Positions 51,690-60,613 are shown, counted from the first letter of the stretch. The stretch is DNA of 64,000 nt from Arenibacter sp040216555 (GCA_040216555.1 JAVJOW010000019.1:1-64000); one strand, 5' to 3'. The notes: generated from the letters alone by a model not told the origin. Made by a program: numbers and translations.

Positions 51690-53066
51690 TTATACATTTT
51701 CCGGCACTATATAGGGATATCTGTACTTTCTGGTAAGCATAAGGTCAGCTTCTTCATTGTTTATAAATTTTTCGAACTCCCCATTAAATTTTAAGGTTTC
51801 TCCGACCCTTAACGCAATATTTGCTATCAATGGCAGTACTGTGGACATATGACCTGTCTCTATATCACAATTTAAATCATGATGGTTTCCTGAGCGTACC
51901 CCGTCTATAAAGTTGCCATAATGTCCCTTGCTATCAGGGGCGGTCAAAAAGGAAGTGTCACCTCCAACGGCAGCGCTACCGGCCATTTCAGAACCAGCAA
52001 AAGGTTCGGTCTCCTTTCCTTTGTATGCTTTCCAGGTAGAGCCGTTTACTTCCATCCACCCTTCCGTTCCGTAAAACATATTGCCAATTTTTACTCCTAA
52101 ATTGGCCTCATGGTTGGTATATCTGCCCCTAGTTTCGAATTCTAATATTTTTCCATCTCCATACTCAAATACGGAAGTTTGGGTGTTTGGAGTTTCTTGT
52201 GAACATTCCTGTGGTGTAAACCCAAAAATACCTCCCATAGACTGTACTTTTACCGGATGTACTTTTTTGTTGAGTCCCCATCGGGCTATATCAAATTGAT
52301 GTGGTCCCTGGTTACCGGTGTCACCATTGCCGGTATCCCAGTGCCAATGCCAATTATAGTGCCCCTTTTTTTCATTGTAAGGCCTATAGGCGGCTGGACC
52401 CAGCCAAAGATCGTAGTTCAAGGTTGATGGTGAAACACTATCGGGAGAAATTCCAAAGGAATCCCTAGGTTTAAAACAGGTGCCTCGGGATAAAAATACT
52501 TCTCCAATACCACCACGATGTAGAAAATCCATTGCCTGCATCACATTGCTAATAGATCGGTTTTGGAACCCTACCTGGACTACCCGATTATATTTTCGGG
52601 CTGCCTCTACCATTTTTCTTCCTTCCCATACATTATGGGAACTAGGTTTTTCAACATATACATGTTTTCCTGCCTGGCAGGCCCAGATGGTGGCCAGTGC
52701 ATGCCAATGATTGGGAACAGCCACGATTACGGCGTCTATTTCCTTGTCCTCAAAAACACGGCGCATATCTTCTTCGGTTCCTGGTTTGTTACCTTTTTGG
52801 TTTTTGGTAGCCGTTTTTACATTGTCGCCCAAAACGGCGGAATCAACATCGCAAACAGTTTTAATTCTCACGCCATTGTCGTACATCTCGGAAAAATTTT
52901 CCAACAAATCACTACCACGACCCCTAACGCCAATAGATCCCAAAACCACGCGGTCATTGGCACCCATAATGTTCCCGTAAGATTTAGCGGAAAAGGCAGA
53001 TGCACCAACAACAACGCCGGTACTGGCAAGGGTAGTTTTTTTAATAAAGTCTCTTCTGTTGTCCAT
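51690..53066 (-). CDS. Gfo/Idh/MocA family oxidoreductase with Tat signal
   Basis: 458 residues. Twin-arginine signal MDNRRDFIKKTTLASTGVVV directs the folded enzyme to the periplasm with its bound cofactor. The Rossmann part has VVLGSIGVRGRGSD in place of the canonical GxGxxG, then DAVIVAVPNHWHALATIWAC and HVYVEKPSSHNVWEGRKMVE, the EKP motif of the family. The C-terminal half is the conserved GFO_IDH_MocA substrate domain, with HWHWDTGNGDTGNQGPHQFD. Such periplasmic oxidoreductases commonly oxidise sugars at C3. It is the last gene of a three-gene minus-strand unit (DUF1080, DUF6807, this gene). Confidence 0.9.
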   Translation of the reverse strand: MDNRRDFIKKTTLASTGVVVGASAFSAKSYGNIMGANDRVVLGSIGVRGRGSDLLENFSEMYDNGVRIKTVCDVDSAVLGDNVKTATKNQKGNKPGTEEDMRRVFEDKEIDAVIVAVPNHWHALATIWACQAGKHVYVEKPSSHNVWEGRKMVEAARKYNRVVQVGFQNRSISNVMQAMDFLHRGGIGEVFLSRGTCFKPRDSFGISPDSVSPSTLNYDLWLGPAAYRPYNEKKGHYNWHWHWDTGNGDTGNQGPHQFDIARWGLNKKVHPVKVQSMGGIFGFTPQECSQETPNTQTSVFEYGDGKILEFETRGRYTNHEANLGVKIGNMFYGTEGWMEVNGSTWKAYKGKETEPFAGSEMAGSAAVGGDTSFLTAPDSKGHYGNFIDGVRSGNHHDLNCDIETGHMSTVLPLIANIALRVGETLKFNGEFEKFINNEEADLMLTRKYRYPYIVPENV

Positions 53067-53122
53067 AATTATGTTTTATTAATGGGATTGATGATTATTA
53101 TTTTGATAAGCCTTGCAGCAAT

Positions 53123-54217
53123 TTATTGCACTGAAAATTTGTCAAATTCGGCATCAAGCTCAGCCTTTTCCAAATTCTTACTGGCGACTATAATTCGATG
53201 TTTGAAGGTTACATCCTCTCCCTGATCCAGGCTTAGGTTTAAGGATTCCTTTCCATCACTAAAGACTTCCTGTCCTAGGGGATTGGCAGCAAAAAGGCCA
53301 TAGCCACGGGTATGCCAATAGGTGGGATAGCCGGCATTGGAAGTATGGTCTAAGATTGCCAAGGAGATTTTTTCATCGCCAATGTTGGATCTTAAATTTA
53401 CCCAATTGGATCTTTTTCCCCAACAATCGTCCCCTTCAATATTTTCGCTATTAATGTAATTTCCATTTACACCTTCATTGTTTAGGACAGGGACACCGGT
53501 AGGGATTCCATTGGAATCGGTAAAAATATCGGGCTTGTCAGATGGGTGCTCCAATTCGCGTGTAACCCGTATGCCTAGGACTCCTTCCTTATTGTCCTTA
53601 AAAATTACTTTTTCATTGGGGGCAGAAAGGTTGGTGATGCGATCTACCGAATATTCATCGTTATCTCCTCTAAAAATAAAGGTGGTGTTTTCTTTAAGCA
53701 ATACCTTTCCTTCGTTAGAAACCCAATCCATGGCCACCTTTAGGCTTGCTTCCTCATTGCCGTCTTCCATGCCCAGTATTTCCTTATGAAGAATGGTACC
53801 GTAACTTCCTCTCTTTTCTACTTTTATGGAATCGGAATTGTTCCAAAAATCCAATCCGTTAACATCGCCGTAATTAAACCAAACCCCTACGTGATGAGGA
53901 TGGTCAACCCTTTCTCCTACAGATGGTTCCAAGGGGTATTTTCTAGTAATCTTGGTGCCCTTAGGGGTGATTAGAGGGTATAGTACGGGTTTTTTAATGT
54001 TGGTAGGATAGATATAGGAGGTAAATAGATTGCCATTTATAAATACATCCACTTTTTTCTCTTGGTCGTTACGAACAAGTTTTATTCTTTTTTCTGCCTT
54101 GGGTTGAATGTCGGCCTCAGCCGTTTTATCGGACTTGGCTTGCTTGCAGGATACCATAAAGAGTAAGGCTATAAGACTGCTTAAACCAGATTTAAGAAGT
54201 AAAGTTCGTGTGTTCAT
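53123..54217 (-). CDS. DUF6807 (PmoA-like) family lipoprotein
   Basis: 364 residues from the ATG at 54217; the signal peptide ends at a lipobox LLFMVSC. The mature part carries the family features I know as DUF6807, labelled methane oxygenase PmoA in old annotation: NPLITPKG-like PLITPKGTKITRKYPLEPSV, VDHPHHVGVWFNYGDVNGLD and NAGYPTYWHTRGYGLFAANP. The HPHHxGxWF motif is the most constant. It has nothing to do with methane oxidation; in Bacteroidota it travels with Gfo/Idh oxidoreductases and DUF1080 proteins and probably handles sugar derivatives. Spaced 56 nt upstream of the oxidoreductase gene. Confidence 0.85.
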   Translation of the reverse strand: MNTRTLLLKSGLSSLIALLFMVSCKQAKSDKTAEADIQPKAEKRIKLVRNDQEKKVDVFINGNLFTSYIYPTNIKKPVLYPLITPKGTKITRKYPLEPSVGERVDHPHHVGVWFNYGDVNGLDFWNNSDSIKVEKRGSYGTILHKEILGMEDGNEEASLKVAMDWVSNEGKVLLKENTTFIFRGDNDEYSVDRITNLSAPNEKVIFKDNKEGVLGIRVTRELEHPSDKPDIFTDSNGIPTGVPVLNNEGVNGNYINSENIEGDDCWGKRSNWVNLRSNIGDEKISLAILDHTSNAGYPTYWHTRGYGLFAANPLGQEVFSDGKESLNLSLDQGEDVTFKHRIIVASKNLEKAELDAEFDKFSVQ

Positions 54218-54277
54218 TTTTGTTGATCGGTATTGCATTAGATTAATTTGTTCCAAGAGCCAAAAAAAAAAATTTCA

Positions 54278-54874
54278 CTACATTTTTCCAATTTTGATGT
54301 TTCGGAAGCTGGCGGTCATCTCGGTGTTGGGATGTAGTTGCAATCCAATGGGTCCCGTTTTAACATAACTGTCGGAGGTGTAACTCATAACATGTTTGTT
54401 GTTGAGCCAAACTTCATAATAGCCTGCAATGGCTATAACTTTTATGGTATTCCAGTCGTTGGGCTTTAGAATTTCCTTGACGTTTTGGGCTTCTACGGGA
54501 TATTTTTTTCCTACAATATAGGGAGAGCCGGTCATATCACGCTTTAAGGAACCCGAAATTCCCATTTGTATCTGTTCTTTGTCGTTTCTGAGGAAAATCC
54601 CTGTATCTACCGTTCCTTCATCATATCTGAAGTCGGTTTCTATTACAAAATCGGTATATTCCTTGTCGGTCCATAAAATAGATCCTTTTTTATCGGGACC
54701 ACTTTTGGCACGTAATATTCCATTTTCTACGGACCACCATATGTTGTTTTCAGGAGCAACCCACCCTTTGAGATTTTTTCCGTTAAAAGCACTTTTAAGT
54801 ACTGGGTCTTGTGCAAACATGTTTAACGTAATAAAATTCACTATCAGAAACGTACAAATAATTTTTGCTTTCAT
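54278..54874 (-). CDS. DUF1080 (3-keto-disaccharide hydrolase type) protein
   Basis: 198 residues: signal peptide MKAKIICTFLIVNFITLNMF then one DUF1080 concanavalin-like domain (LKSAFNGKNLKGWVAPENNI, FVIETDFRYDEGTVDTGIFL, GPIGLQLHPNTEMTASFRNI). Characterised relatives cleave 3-keto-glycosides, the products of periplasmic glycoside 3-oxidation by Gfo/Idh proteins. First gene of the minus-strand unit with DUF6807 and an oxidoreductase, which supports that pathway. The gene at 27776 is a separate, longer member of the family with an extra N-terminal domain. Confidence 0.88.
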   Translation of the reverse strand: MKAKIICTFLIVNFITLNMFAQDPVLKSAFNGKNLKGWVAPENNIWWSVENGILRAKSGPDKKGSILWTDKEYTDFVIETDFRYDEGTVDTGIFLRNDKEQIQMGISGSLKRDMTGSPYIVGKKYPVEAQNVKEILKPNDWNTIKVIAIAGYYEVWLNNKHVMSYTSDSYVKTGPIGLQLHPNTEMTASFRNIKIGKM

Positions 54875-55329
54875 TTAATTAAGGTTTTAACGGTGATACT
54901 ATAAATTGGAATGTGGTCTATGATTAACAAAAAAGTTCTTAAATTATTAAGCATTACATTAAAGTATTCTTAATGCCACACCGTTTTTTTATAAAACTAT
55001 TTAAAAACTATGTCATTTTCCAATTTTATCTGCCAAAATTTAAAGGAAACTTAAGTATTGGTAAAATACCATTAAGTAGAGTTAAGAATTGTACAGTTGA
55101 TTATGGCCTGTCAAGATGAAATACCAAGCGCTATGCTGCATATCAGATAATTGAGTTTGCATTTTTCAAGCGTCAATTGGAAAATTATTTATTTCGATTT
55201 TAACTTTCCCAATTTGGGTAATTTCTCATAGCATAATGAAGAATCCTCGATTTTGCGGTGATTAATTCATATTTTAACCGTTATTTTTGTGACTTAAGTA
55301 GATGACCAAAACCTATAAATTTTTAGATA
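54875..55329. other. 455-bp divergent promoter region of the sugar-oxidation genes
   Basis: No gene seen. It is AT-rich, with a GCATTA/TAATGC stem at about 54951-54976. It must contain the promoters for the minus-strand DUF1080 unit and the plus-strand oxidoreductase. Confidence 0.4.
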
Positions 55330-56319
55330 ATGAACAATACTGATTACACGAAACCAATGCGGTGGGGAATAATTGGTTGTGGAGCGGTTACTGAGGTAAA
55401 AAGTGGACCGCCTTATCAACAGACCAAAGATTTTCAGTTGCTCGCCGTTATGCGAAGGGATGAAGAAAAGGCGGAGGACTATGCCAAAAGACATGGTGTT
55501 CCTAAATTTTATTCCAAAGCAGAGTATTTGATCGGGGATCCAGAGGTAGATGCAGTGTACATTGCCACGCCCCCGGACACCCATAAACATTATGCCTTAA
55601 TGGTAGCTGAGGCCGGCAAGCCTTGTTGTGTAGAGAAACCCATGGCGCCAAGCTATGCGGACAGCTTGGAGATATACAATGTTTTTAAAGAAAGAAAATT
55701 GCCGCTTTTTGTGGCTTATTATAGGCGCTCTTTGCCCAGGTTTCTAAAAATAAAGGAATGGCTGGACAATGGTGCGATTGGGGAAGTAAGACATATCCGT
55801 TGGCATCTATCTAAATCGCCAAGTACTGAAGATCTTGAAAAAACATACAATTGGAGGACTGATGGTGAAATTGCACCCGGAGGGTATTTTGATGATTTGG
55901 CCAGCCATGGGTTGGACTTGTTTTCGTTTTATCTTGGGGATATTGAAAATGCCTTTGGGGTAAGTACGAATCAACAAAAATTGTATACCGCAAAAGATGC
56001 CATCGCTGCTTGTTGGATCTACAAAAACGGGGTTACTGGGGAAGGCAGTTGGAATTTTGGTACCTCGGAAAGGGTGGATGAGGTTGAGATTATAGGCAGC
56101 ACTGGTAAAATTTCCTTTCCAGTGTTTGATGAAGGGGATATCACCTTAATCAATGAAAATGGTACCCAAAATCTCTTTATTGATCACCCTAAGCACGTGC
56201 AGCAGTTCCATGTGGAAAATTTACGGGCGCATTTGTTGGAAAACAGGGAGCATCCTTCAACTGGAAAATCGGGTCTGCATACCAGTTGGATAATGGACAA
56301 GATTTTAGGTCAGATCTAA
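55330..56319 (+). CDS. Gfo/Idh/MocA family oxidoreductase, cytoplasmic
   Basis: 329 residues with no signal peptide. The Rossmann GxGxxx turn is in MRWGIIGCGAVTEVKSGPPY near residues 9-28, followed by AVYIATPPDTHKHYALMVAE and the EKP motif in KPCCVEKPMAPSYADSLEIY. The C-terminal substrate domain contains APGGYFDDLASHGLDLFSFY, with the conserved His. It probably oxidises a sugar or inositol-like substrate using NAD(P). It is divergent from the periplasmic DUF1080/DUF6807/oxidoreductase unit and may process what that unit releases. Confidence 0.9.
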   Translation: MNNTDYTKPMRWGIIGCGAVTEVKSGPPYQQTKDFQLLAVMRRDEEKAEDYAKRHGVPKFYSKAEYLIGDPEVDAVYIATPPDTHKHYALMVAEAGKPCCVEKPMAPSYADSLEIYNVFKERKLPLFVAYYRRSLPRFLKIKEWLDNGAIGEVRHIRWHLSKSPSTEDLEKTYNWRTDGEIAPGGYFDDLASHGLDLFSFYLGDIENAFGVSTNQQKLYTAKDAIAACWIYKNGVTGEGSWNFGTSERVDEVEIIGSTGKISFPVFDEGDITLINENGTQNLFIDHPKHVQQFHVENLRAHLLENREHPSTGKSGLHTSWIMDKILGQI

Positions 56320-56325
56320 GGGGTG

Positions 56326-56763
56326 TTAATTGGAAATGATCACGGAATTGCCACTGTAGGTGGCACGGTAAAAAAGTAGATCGTGATATCGCTTGCCGTC
56401 CTCTGGTCTGTTCATGAGTTGCCCGGTAAACAAATTGTATTCGTAACCTTCACAGGGGCAGGTTACCAGCTGTCCTTTCAAGGACATTGTGGAGCAGTTA
56501 TTCGGCGCATGGTTGGGGCAGCTGGCTTCCCAGGCCATAAAGGAGTTAAATCCGGTATTGATGACAAATGCACCTCTAGTGCCTACTGCCGCGTTTCCCA
56601 CGTATACGGCACTACCTGTATTGGTCAAAGCGCTATATGATGGTAGGTTCAAATTAAGATCAAACCTAAAGCTAATTTCCTGTAGGTAAGGGTTTCTGTT
56701 GGTGGTGTTCTTGTCGCAGGACAATAAAAAAAAGAAAAGTAATATTGCCAATATGCGTTTCAT
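56326..56763 (-). CDS. Rieske-like fold lipoprotein with altered iron-sulfur ligands
   Basis: 145 residues. Lipoprotein signal with lipobox FFLLSC. The mature domain looks like a small Rieske beta fold: FMAWEASCPNHAPNN and LVTCPCEGYEYNLFTGQLMN. A true Rieske site is CxH...CxxH; here the first half is CPNH (one residue too many) and the second is CPCE, with Glu in place of His. Either the cluster is gone or it uses different ligands. The family is, as far as I recall, widespread in Flavobacteriaceae. The stop is 6 nt from the end of the oppositely oriented oxidoreductase gene. Confidence 0.7.
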   Translation of the reverse strand: MKRILAILLFFFLLSCDKNTTNRNPYLQEISFRFDLNLNLPSYSALTNTGSAVYVGNAAVGTRGAFVINTGFNSFMAWEASCPNHAPNNCSTMSLKGQLVTCPCEGYEYNLFTGQLMNRPEDGKRYHDLLFYRATYSGNSVIISN

Positions 56764-56824
56764 ACCTCTATGCCTATTTAAATAACTTAAGCAAAATTGA
56801 ACAAAATTTATGTATATTTGTCCT

Positions 56825-56851
56825 AAATCCTCTTTAAAAAAAAGAGGATTT
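56825..56851 (+). promoter_or_regulatory. Hairpin in the greA leader
   Basis: Perfect 11-bp arms AAATCCTCTTT (56825-56835) and AAAGAGGATTT (56841-56851) with a five-A loop, between a TATATTTG promoter-like box (56813-56820) and the greA start at 56876. It would fall at the very 5' end of the transcript. Confidence 0.5.
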
Positions 56852-56875
56852 TCCTATTTAATTAATGTATAACTT

Positions 56876-57349
56876 ATGAGTAAGGTATCTTATTATACAG
56901 CAGAGGGGCTAAAAAAATTGAGGGATGAGCTTAATTACCTAAAGGATGTTGAGCGTCCAAAGGCTTCACAAGCCATAGGTGAAGCCAGGGATAAAGGGGA
57001 TTTGTCTGAAAATGCCGAGTATGATGCCGCCAAAGAGGCACAAGGTTTATTGGAGATGAAAATTTCCAAGATGGAAGAGACTTTGGCCAATGCTAGGTTA
57101 ATAGATGAATCGCAACTGGACACCTCCAAGGTGTTGGTATTGTCTACCGTTAAATTGAAAAACTTGAATAACGGAATGGAAATGAAATACACCCTTGTGG
57201 CAGAAAGTGAAGCTGACCTGAAGACGGGTAAAATTTCGGTGAGTTCCCCGATAGGTAAGGGACTTTTGGGTAAAAAAGTAGGGGAAACCGCAGAAATCAC
57301 CGTTCCCAATGGAACATTGAAGTTTGAAATTTTGGAAATCTCCAGATAA
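56876..57349 (+). CDS. greA: Transcription elongation factor GreA
   Basis: 157 residues, typical length. The N-terminal coiled coil (about 1-75) has the tip acidic residues in DLSENAEYDAAKEAQGLLEM, which reach the RNA polymerase active site and stimulate cleavage of backtracked RNA; the C-terminal FKBP-like domain (about 80-157) includes SPIGKGLLGKKVGETAEITV. The start is supported by MSKVSYYTAEGLKKLRDELN. Its leader holds a hairpin, and it is closed by a strong terminator. Confidence 0.97.
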   Translation: MSKVSYYTAEGLKKLRDELNYLKDVERPKASQAIGEARDKGDLSENAEYDAAKEAQGLLEMKISKMEETLANARLIDESQLDTSKVLVLSTVKLKNLNNGMEMKYTLVAESEADLKTGKISVSSPIGKGLLGKKVGETAEITVPNGTLKFEILEISR

Positions 57350-57369
57350 ATTGTTTTGAAAATATGATG

Positions 57370-57405
57370 GGCCTCAATTGATGTATTCAATTGAGGCCTT
57401 TTTTT
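57370..57405 (+). terminator. Terminator of greA
   Basis: Perfect 12-bp arms GGCCTCAATTGA (57370-57381) and TCAATTGAGGCC (57387-57398), 5-nt loop, then eight Ts. Confidence 0.9.
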
Positions 57406-57525
57406 TAGGTGGTTGTATTGGCTTTCATGAATGTTATAAATACTATTAAAGTATACAAAATAGCTGTTTGAAGGTAGGTTTTAAAATATTTGTACTATCT
57501 TTTATTTTGATTAAAGACCAGAAAT

Positions 57526-57918
57526 ATGTCATCAATCTTTACGAGAATTATAAACGGTGAAATCCCGTCCTATAAAATTGCCGAGGACGTTAATTATTTT
57601 GCCTTTTTGGATATTAATCCCAATGCCCCTGGGCATACCCTATGTGTCCCTAAAAAAGAGGTGGACAAACTTTTGGACCTGGACGAGGAAACTTATTTGG
57701 GGCTTATGGCCTTTTCCAGGAAAATAGGCTTGGCCATAGAAGCTAGTGTGCCGTGTAATAGGGTAGGGCTAACCGTAATTGGCCTCGAGGTTCCCCATGT
57801 GCACGTACATTTAATTCCGTTAAATGGAATGAAGGATGCCACTTTTCAGCATAAGACATCATTGACGCCCAAGGATTTTACGGATATAGCGGAAAAAATT
57901 AGGGCCAATATTAAATAA
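57526..57918 (+). CDS. HIT family protein
   Basis: 130 residues. Histidine-triad nucleotide hydrolase fold: SSIFTRIINGEIPSYKIAED and ALDIN-like FAFLDINPNAPGHTLCVPKK at the N-terminus, and the triad HxHxH in EVPHVHVHLIPLNG at about residues 88-101. HIT enzymes split nucleotide phosphoramidates and dinucleoside polyphosphates through a His-nucleotide intermediate. Its last 8 bp overlap the convergent zinc-ribbon gene. Confidence 0.94.
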   Translation: MSSIFTRIINGEIPSYKIAEDVNYFAFLDINPNAPGHTLCVPKKEVDKLLDLDEETYLGLMAFSRKIGLAIEASVPCNRVGLTVIGLEVPHVHVHLIPLNGMKDATFQHKTSLTPKDFTDIAEKIRANIK

Positions 57919-58264
57919 TTCCTTCCACGACAATATAAACCCCGGCAGCAACTACTATTATAAGCAGTAGTGTTAAAATATAAAACAGAGCGGTAAAACG
58001 TATAGAGGCACGGTCTGGGGCAATCATTTTTTGGAAGTAATCATATACGCGCTCTATGTCTTCGGTCCAGGTTACCGGATAGATCGTAGAACCGCATTTT
58101 TTGCATTTAATTTCGTGGGTTATGTCCTTGGTGGTCCTGTCGTATAGTCGACCATATGTATGTCTTTGATAAAAGGTCAACTTTAATTCCTGATTAAAAC
58201 ATTCGGGACAATTGTTCGTTAAATCCGCTTCCTTGATTACAACTAATTTCTCCTTTGCCATCAC
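57911..58264 (-). CDS. Zinc-ribbon membrane protein of unknown function
   Basis: 117 residues (start at 58264, or Met-2 at 58261). Two CxxC knuckles, NCPECFNQ at about 18-25 and KCKKCGSTI at about 53-61, make a zinc ribbon, followed by one C-terminal transmembrane helix (FYILTLLLIIVVAAGVYIVV). I do not recognise a named family. It sits 1 nt after the sensor kinase stop on the same strand, so it is co-transcribed with the kinase, and may be an accessory of it. Confidence 0.75.
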   Translation of the reverse strand: MMAKEKLVVIKEADLTNNCPECFNQELKLTFYQRHTYGRLYDRTTKDITHEIKCKKCGSTIYPVTWTEDIERVYDYFQKMIAPDRASIRFTALFYILTLLLIIVVAAGVYIVVEGII

Positions 58265-58265
58265 C

Positions 58266-59414
58266 TTAATTTTTAACTTTAAATGTAATTTGCATTATGG
58301 TACCGTCCTTAGTGGAGTTCAGTACTTTAATTTTGCCTTTGTGATATTCTTCCACAATTCTTTTTACCAAGGAAAGCCCTAAGCCCCATCCCCTTTTTTT
58401 AGAAGTTACCCCTGGATTAAATATGGTCTGAAAATTCTTTTTTGGTATGCCGCTACCAGTATCTGAAACTAAGACCTTGACCCAGTTGCCGTTTGGAATT
58501 ATTTCAATGGCAATACTACCCTTGCCCCTCATGGCATCTATTCCGTTCTTTACCAAGTTTTCAATGGTCCAATTGTACAAAGCCCTGTTTAAAAGCACAG
58601 GTACATGGTCCACTTGTGAATTAAACGAAAACTGAATGAGTTTGGAACTCCTTAATTTTAAATAATCATATGCATTTTTTGTCTCTTCAACAATGTCGTA
58701 CTCATTAAGGATGGGTAGGGAGCCAATTTTTGAAAAACGTTCCGTTATGGTTTCCAATCGGCTAATATCCTTGTCTATTTCCTTGGTAATTTCTGGATTA
58801 ATATTTTCGGCCCTCAATAATTCGTTCCATCCCAGGAGAGAGGAAAGGGGGGTTCCTATCTGGTGGGCTGTTTCTTTGGCCATTCCGGCCCAAAGTTTAT
58901 TCTGTTCAGATGTTTTATTGGTCTTGAACAAAAAATAGATTACCGTTCCAAATAGGAAGATGATCAATAAAAGGGCAATGGGGTAATACTTTAACTTGGT
59001 GAGTACCTCGGAATTCCCGTAATATAGTGTGGCCAAATTTTCTCCCTTGTATTCAATGGAGATAGGTTTGTTTTCCGCCTTGAATTTATTAATTTTTCCA
59101 TGGATAAATGCGGTGTCCGTTTTCTGGATCCCCGGCATATTGTTCACTTTTATGGTACTGTCCTTGTTGACCAGTATCATGGGCGTGGAAGTGTTGTTCT
59201 GAAAGATTTTGATGTGTAGGTTGCCTGGATCTGCATCAACGGGAAGGGACAAAAATTCAGATTGAGCCGTGGCCCAAATTTCCATTTTATGGCGTTCTTC
59301 TTCCTTAAACTTCTTGAAAAAACTGTTGGTGTTCCACAGTATTAGGCTCACAATAGCAAAGGAAGCTATTAATAACAGAAGGTTCGAAGTTTTCTTTTTA
59401 GGACTAAAATCCAT
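58266..59414 (-). CDS. Two-transmembrane sensor histidine kinase
   Basis: 382 residues. TM1 (about 13-31), an extracytoplasmic loop (about 32-140), TM2 (about 144-164; YPIALLLIIFLFGTVIYFLF), a HisKA helix pair with the phosphorylated His in GMAKETAHQIGTPLSSLLGW (about 187), and an HATPase domain (about 265-382; NLVKNGIDAMRGKGSIAIEI, DTGSGIPKKN, GLGLSLVKRIVEEY). No HAMP or receiver domain is evident. The HisKA sequence HQIGTP differs from the usual HELRTP, a form seen in other Bacteroidota kinases. No response regulator is adjacent; a zinc-ribbon protein gene follows. Confidence 0.9.
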   Translation of the reverse strand: MDFSPKKKTSNLLLLIASFAIVSLILWNTNSFFKKFKEEERHKMEIWATAQSEFLSLPVDADPGNLHIKIFQNNTSTPMILVNKDSTIKVNNMPGIQKTDTAFIHGKINKFKAENKPISIEYKGENLATLYYGNSEVLTKLKYYPIALLLIIFLFGTVIYFLFKTNKTSEQNKLWAGMAKETAHQIGTPLSSLLGWNELLRAENINPEITKEIDKDISRLETITERFSKIGSLPILNEYDIVEETKNAYDYLKLRSSKLIQFSFNSQVDHVPVLLNRALYNWTIENLVKNGIDAMRGKGSIAIEIIPNGNWVKVLVSDTGSGIPKKNFQTIFNPGVTSKKRGWGLGLSLVKRIVEEYHKGKIKVLNSTKDGTIMQITFKVKN

Positions 59415-59523
59415 CCATCTATAAAATTATACTTAAATATAACGCAATTTGGACAAAGATATTCTATTTTGATATCTACCTCTTTATTTCATTTTGCCTA
59501 CATTTTATGTACCTTTACCCGCT

Positions 59524-60411
59524 ATGAAAAAAATGGTTTCCATCATTGCCTCAGAAGTACCTACAGCTAGATTGCATGGGTATTTGTTGGGTGCCGTTGG
59601 ACCAAGGCCCATTGCTTTTGCCAGTACCATTGATGGTAGGAATAGACCTAATTTATCACCTTTTAGTTTTTTTAATGTCTTTAGTTCCAATCCGCCAATA
59701 TTGATATTTTCTCCATCCCGAAGGGTGAGGGATAATAGTACTAAACATACCTTGGAGAATGTGTTGGATAATATGGAGGTGGTCATTAATGTAGTGAACT
59801 ATAATATGGTGCAACAAATGTCCCTGGCAAGCACGGAGTATGGAGAGGGTGAAAACGAATTTATCAAATCAGGTTTAACCATGTTAGCTTCAGATTTGGT
59901 TAAACCTTATAGGGTAGCGGAATCACCAGTGCAGTTTGAGTGCAAGGTCATTAAGGTAGAACCATTGGGAAAGGAGGGTGGTGCTGGTAACCTTATCTTT
60001 TCAGAAGTATTGAAAATCCATGTAGATACCGATATTTTGGATGAAAATGGATCCATTGATCAATATAAAATAGATCAAGTGGCCCGGATGGGAGGTAACT
60101 GGTACAGCAGGGCCAATTTGGGATTGTTTGAAGTGCCCAAGCCGGTTTCCAATTTGGGAATTGGCGTTGATCAAATTCCTGAACATATTAGGTTGAGCAA
60201 TATCCTTACCGGCAACGATTTGGGAATGTTGGGTAATATAGAAAAATTGCCAACCCAAGAAGAGGTGAGGCAGTACGTTGATAATAATGTGGAACTAAGG
60301 TCCATATTGAGTTCAGGTGATGAAGCTTTACTCCATGCAAGGGCCCAAGAGTTGTTAAAGACTAAGGATGTGTTCTCTGCCTGGAAGGTTTTATTGGCCG
60401 AAATGCCTTGA
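59524..60411 (+). CDS. Flavin reductase-like FMN-binding protein
   Basis: 295 residues from the ATG at 59524 (MKKMVSIIASEVPTARLHGY); an upstream in-frame ATG at 59494 gives no conserved sequence. FMN-binding split-barrel features: AVGPRPIAFASTIDGRNRPN, LSPFSFFNVFSSNPPILIFS and RRVRDNSTKHTLENVLDNME. Members reduce flavin with NAD(P)H or act as oxidoreductases with bound FMN. A C-terminal extension beyond the barrel (about residues 220-295) is alpha-helical and of unknown role. The next 202 bp before DUF3127 hold only weak hairpins. Confidence 0.85.
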   Translation: MKKMVSIIASEVPTARLHGYLLGAVGPRPIAFASTIDGRNRPNLSPFSFFNVFSSNPPILIFSPSRRVRDNSTKHTLENVLDNMEVVINVVNYNMVQQMSLASTEYGEGENEFIKSGLTMLASDLVKPYRVAESPVQFECKVIKVEPLGKEGGAGNLIFSEVLKIHVDTDILDENGSIDQYKIDQVARMGGNWYSRANLGLFEVPKPVSNLGIGVDQIPEHIRLSNILTGNDLGMLGNIEKLPTQEEVRQYVDNNVELRSILSSGDEALLHARAQELLKTKDVFSAWKVLLAEMP

Positions 60412-60613
60412 TAGAAGAATTAACATGAGGCCTTTGGCATGGATTTTTTTGGATTAAAAAAAGGATACGAAGTAAAGCAGATTGATGCCAAGTAATATTT
60501 TAGGAGCGGAACCCCTAAAAACTAAGATGCGATATTTTGTTTTAGGTGTTCCTGATCAAAATGCTTAATATTGACAAAAAAAGAATACAAAGTAGAATTA
60601 TATAAATAGCAAA

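Noticed and set aside
52563..53225. 220-codon plus-strand open frame
   Set aside because: It is antisense to the Gfo/Idh oxidoreductase gene, whose motifs, Tat signal and operon context are convincing; the plus-strand translation shows no signal, family motif or start context.
60489..60525. TTTTAGG/CCTAAAA hairpin between the flavin reductase and DUF3127 genes
   Set aside because: Only 7 A/T-rich bp with no T run; too weak to call as a terminator.
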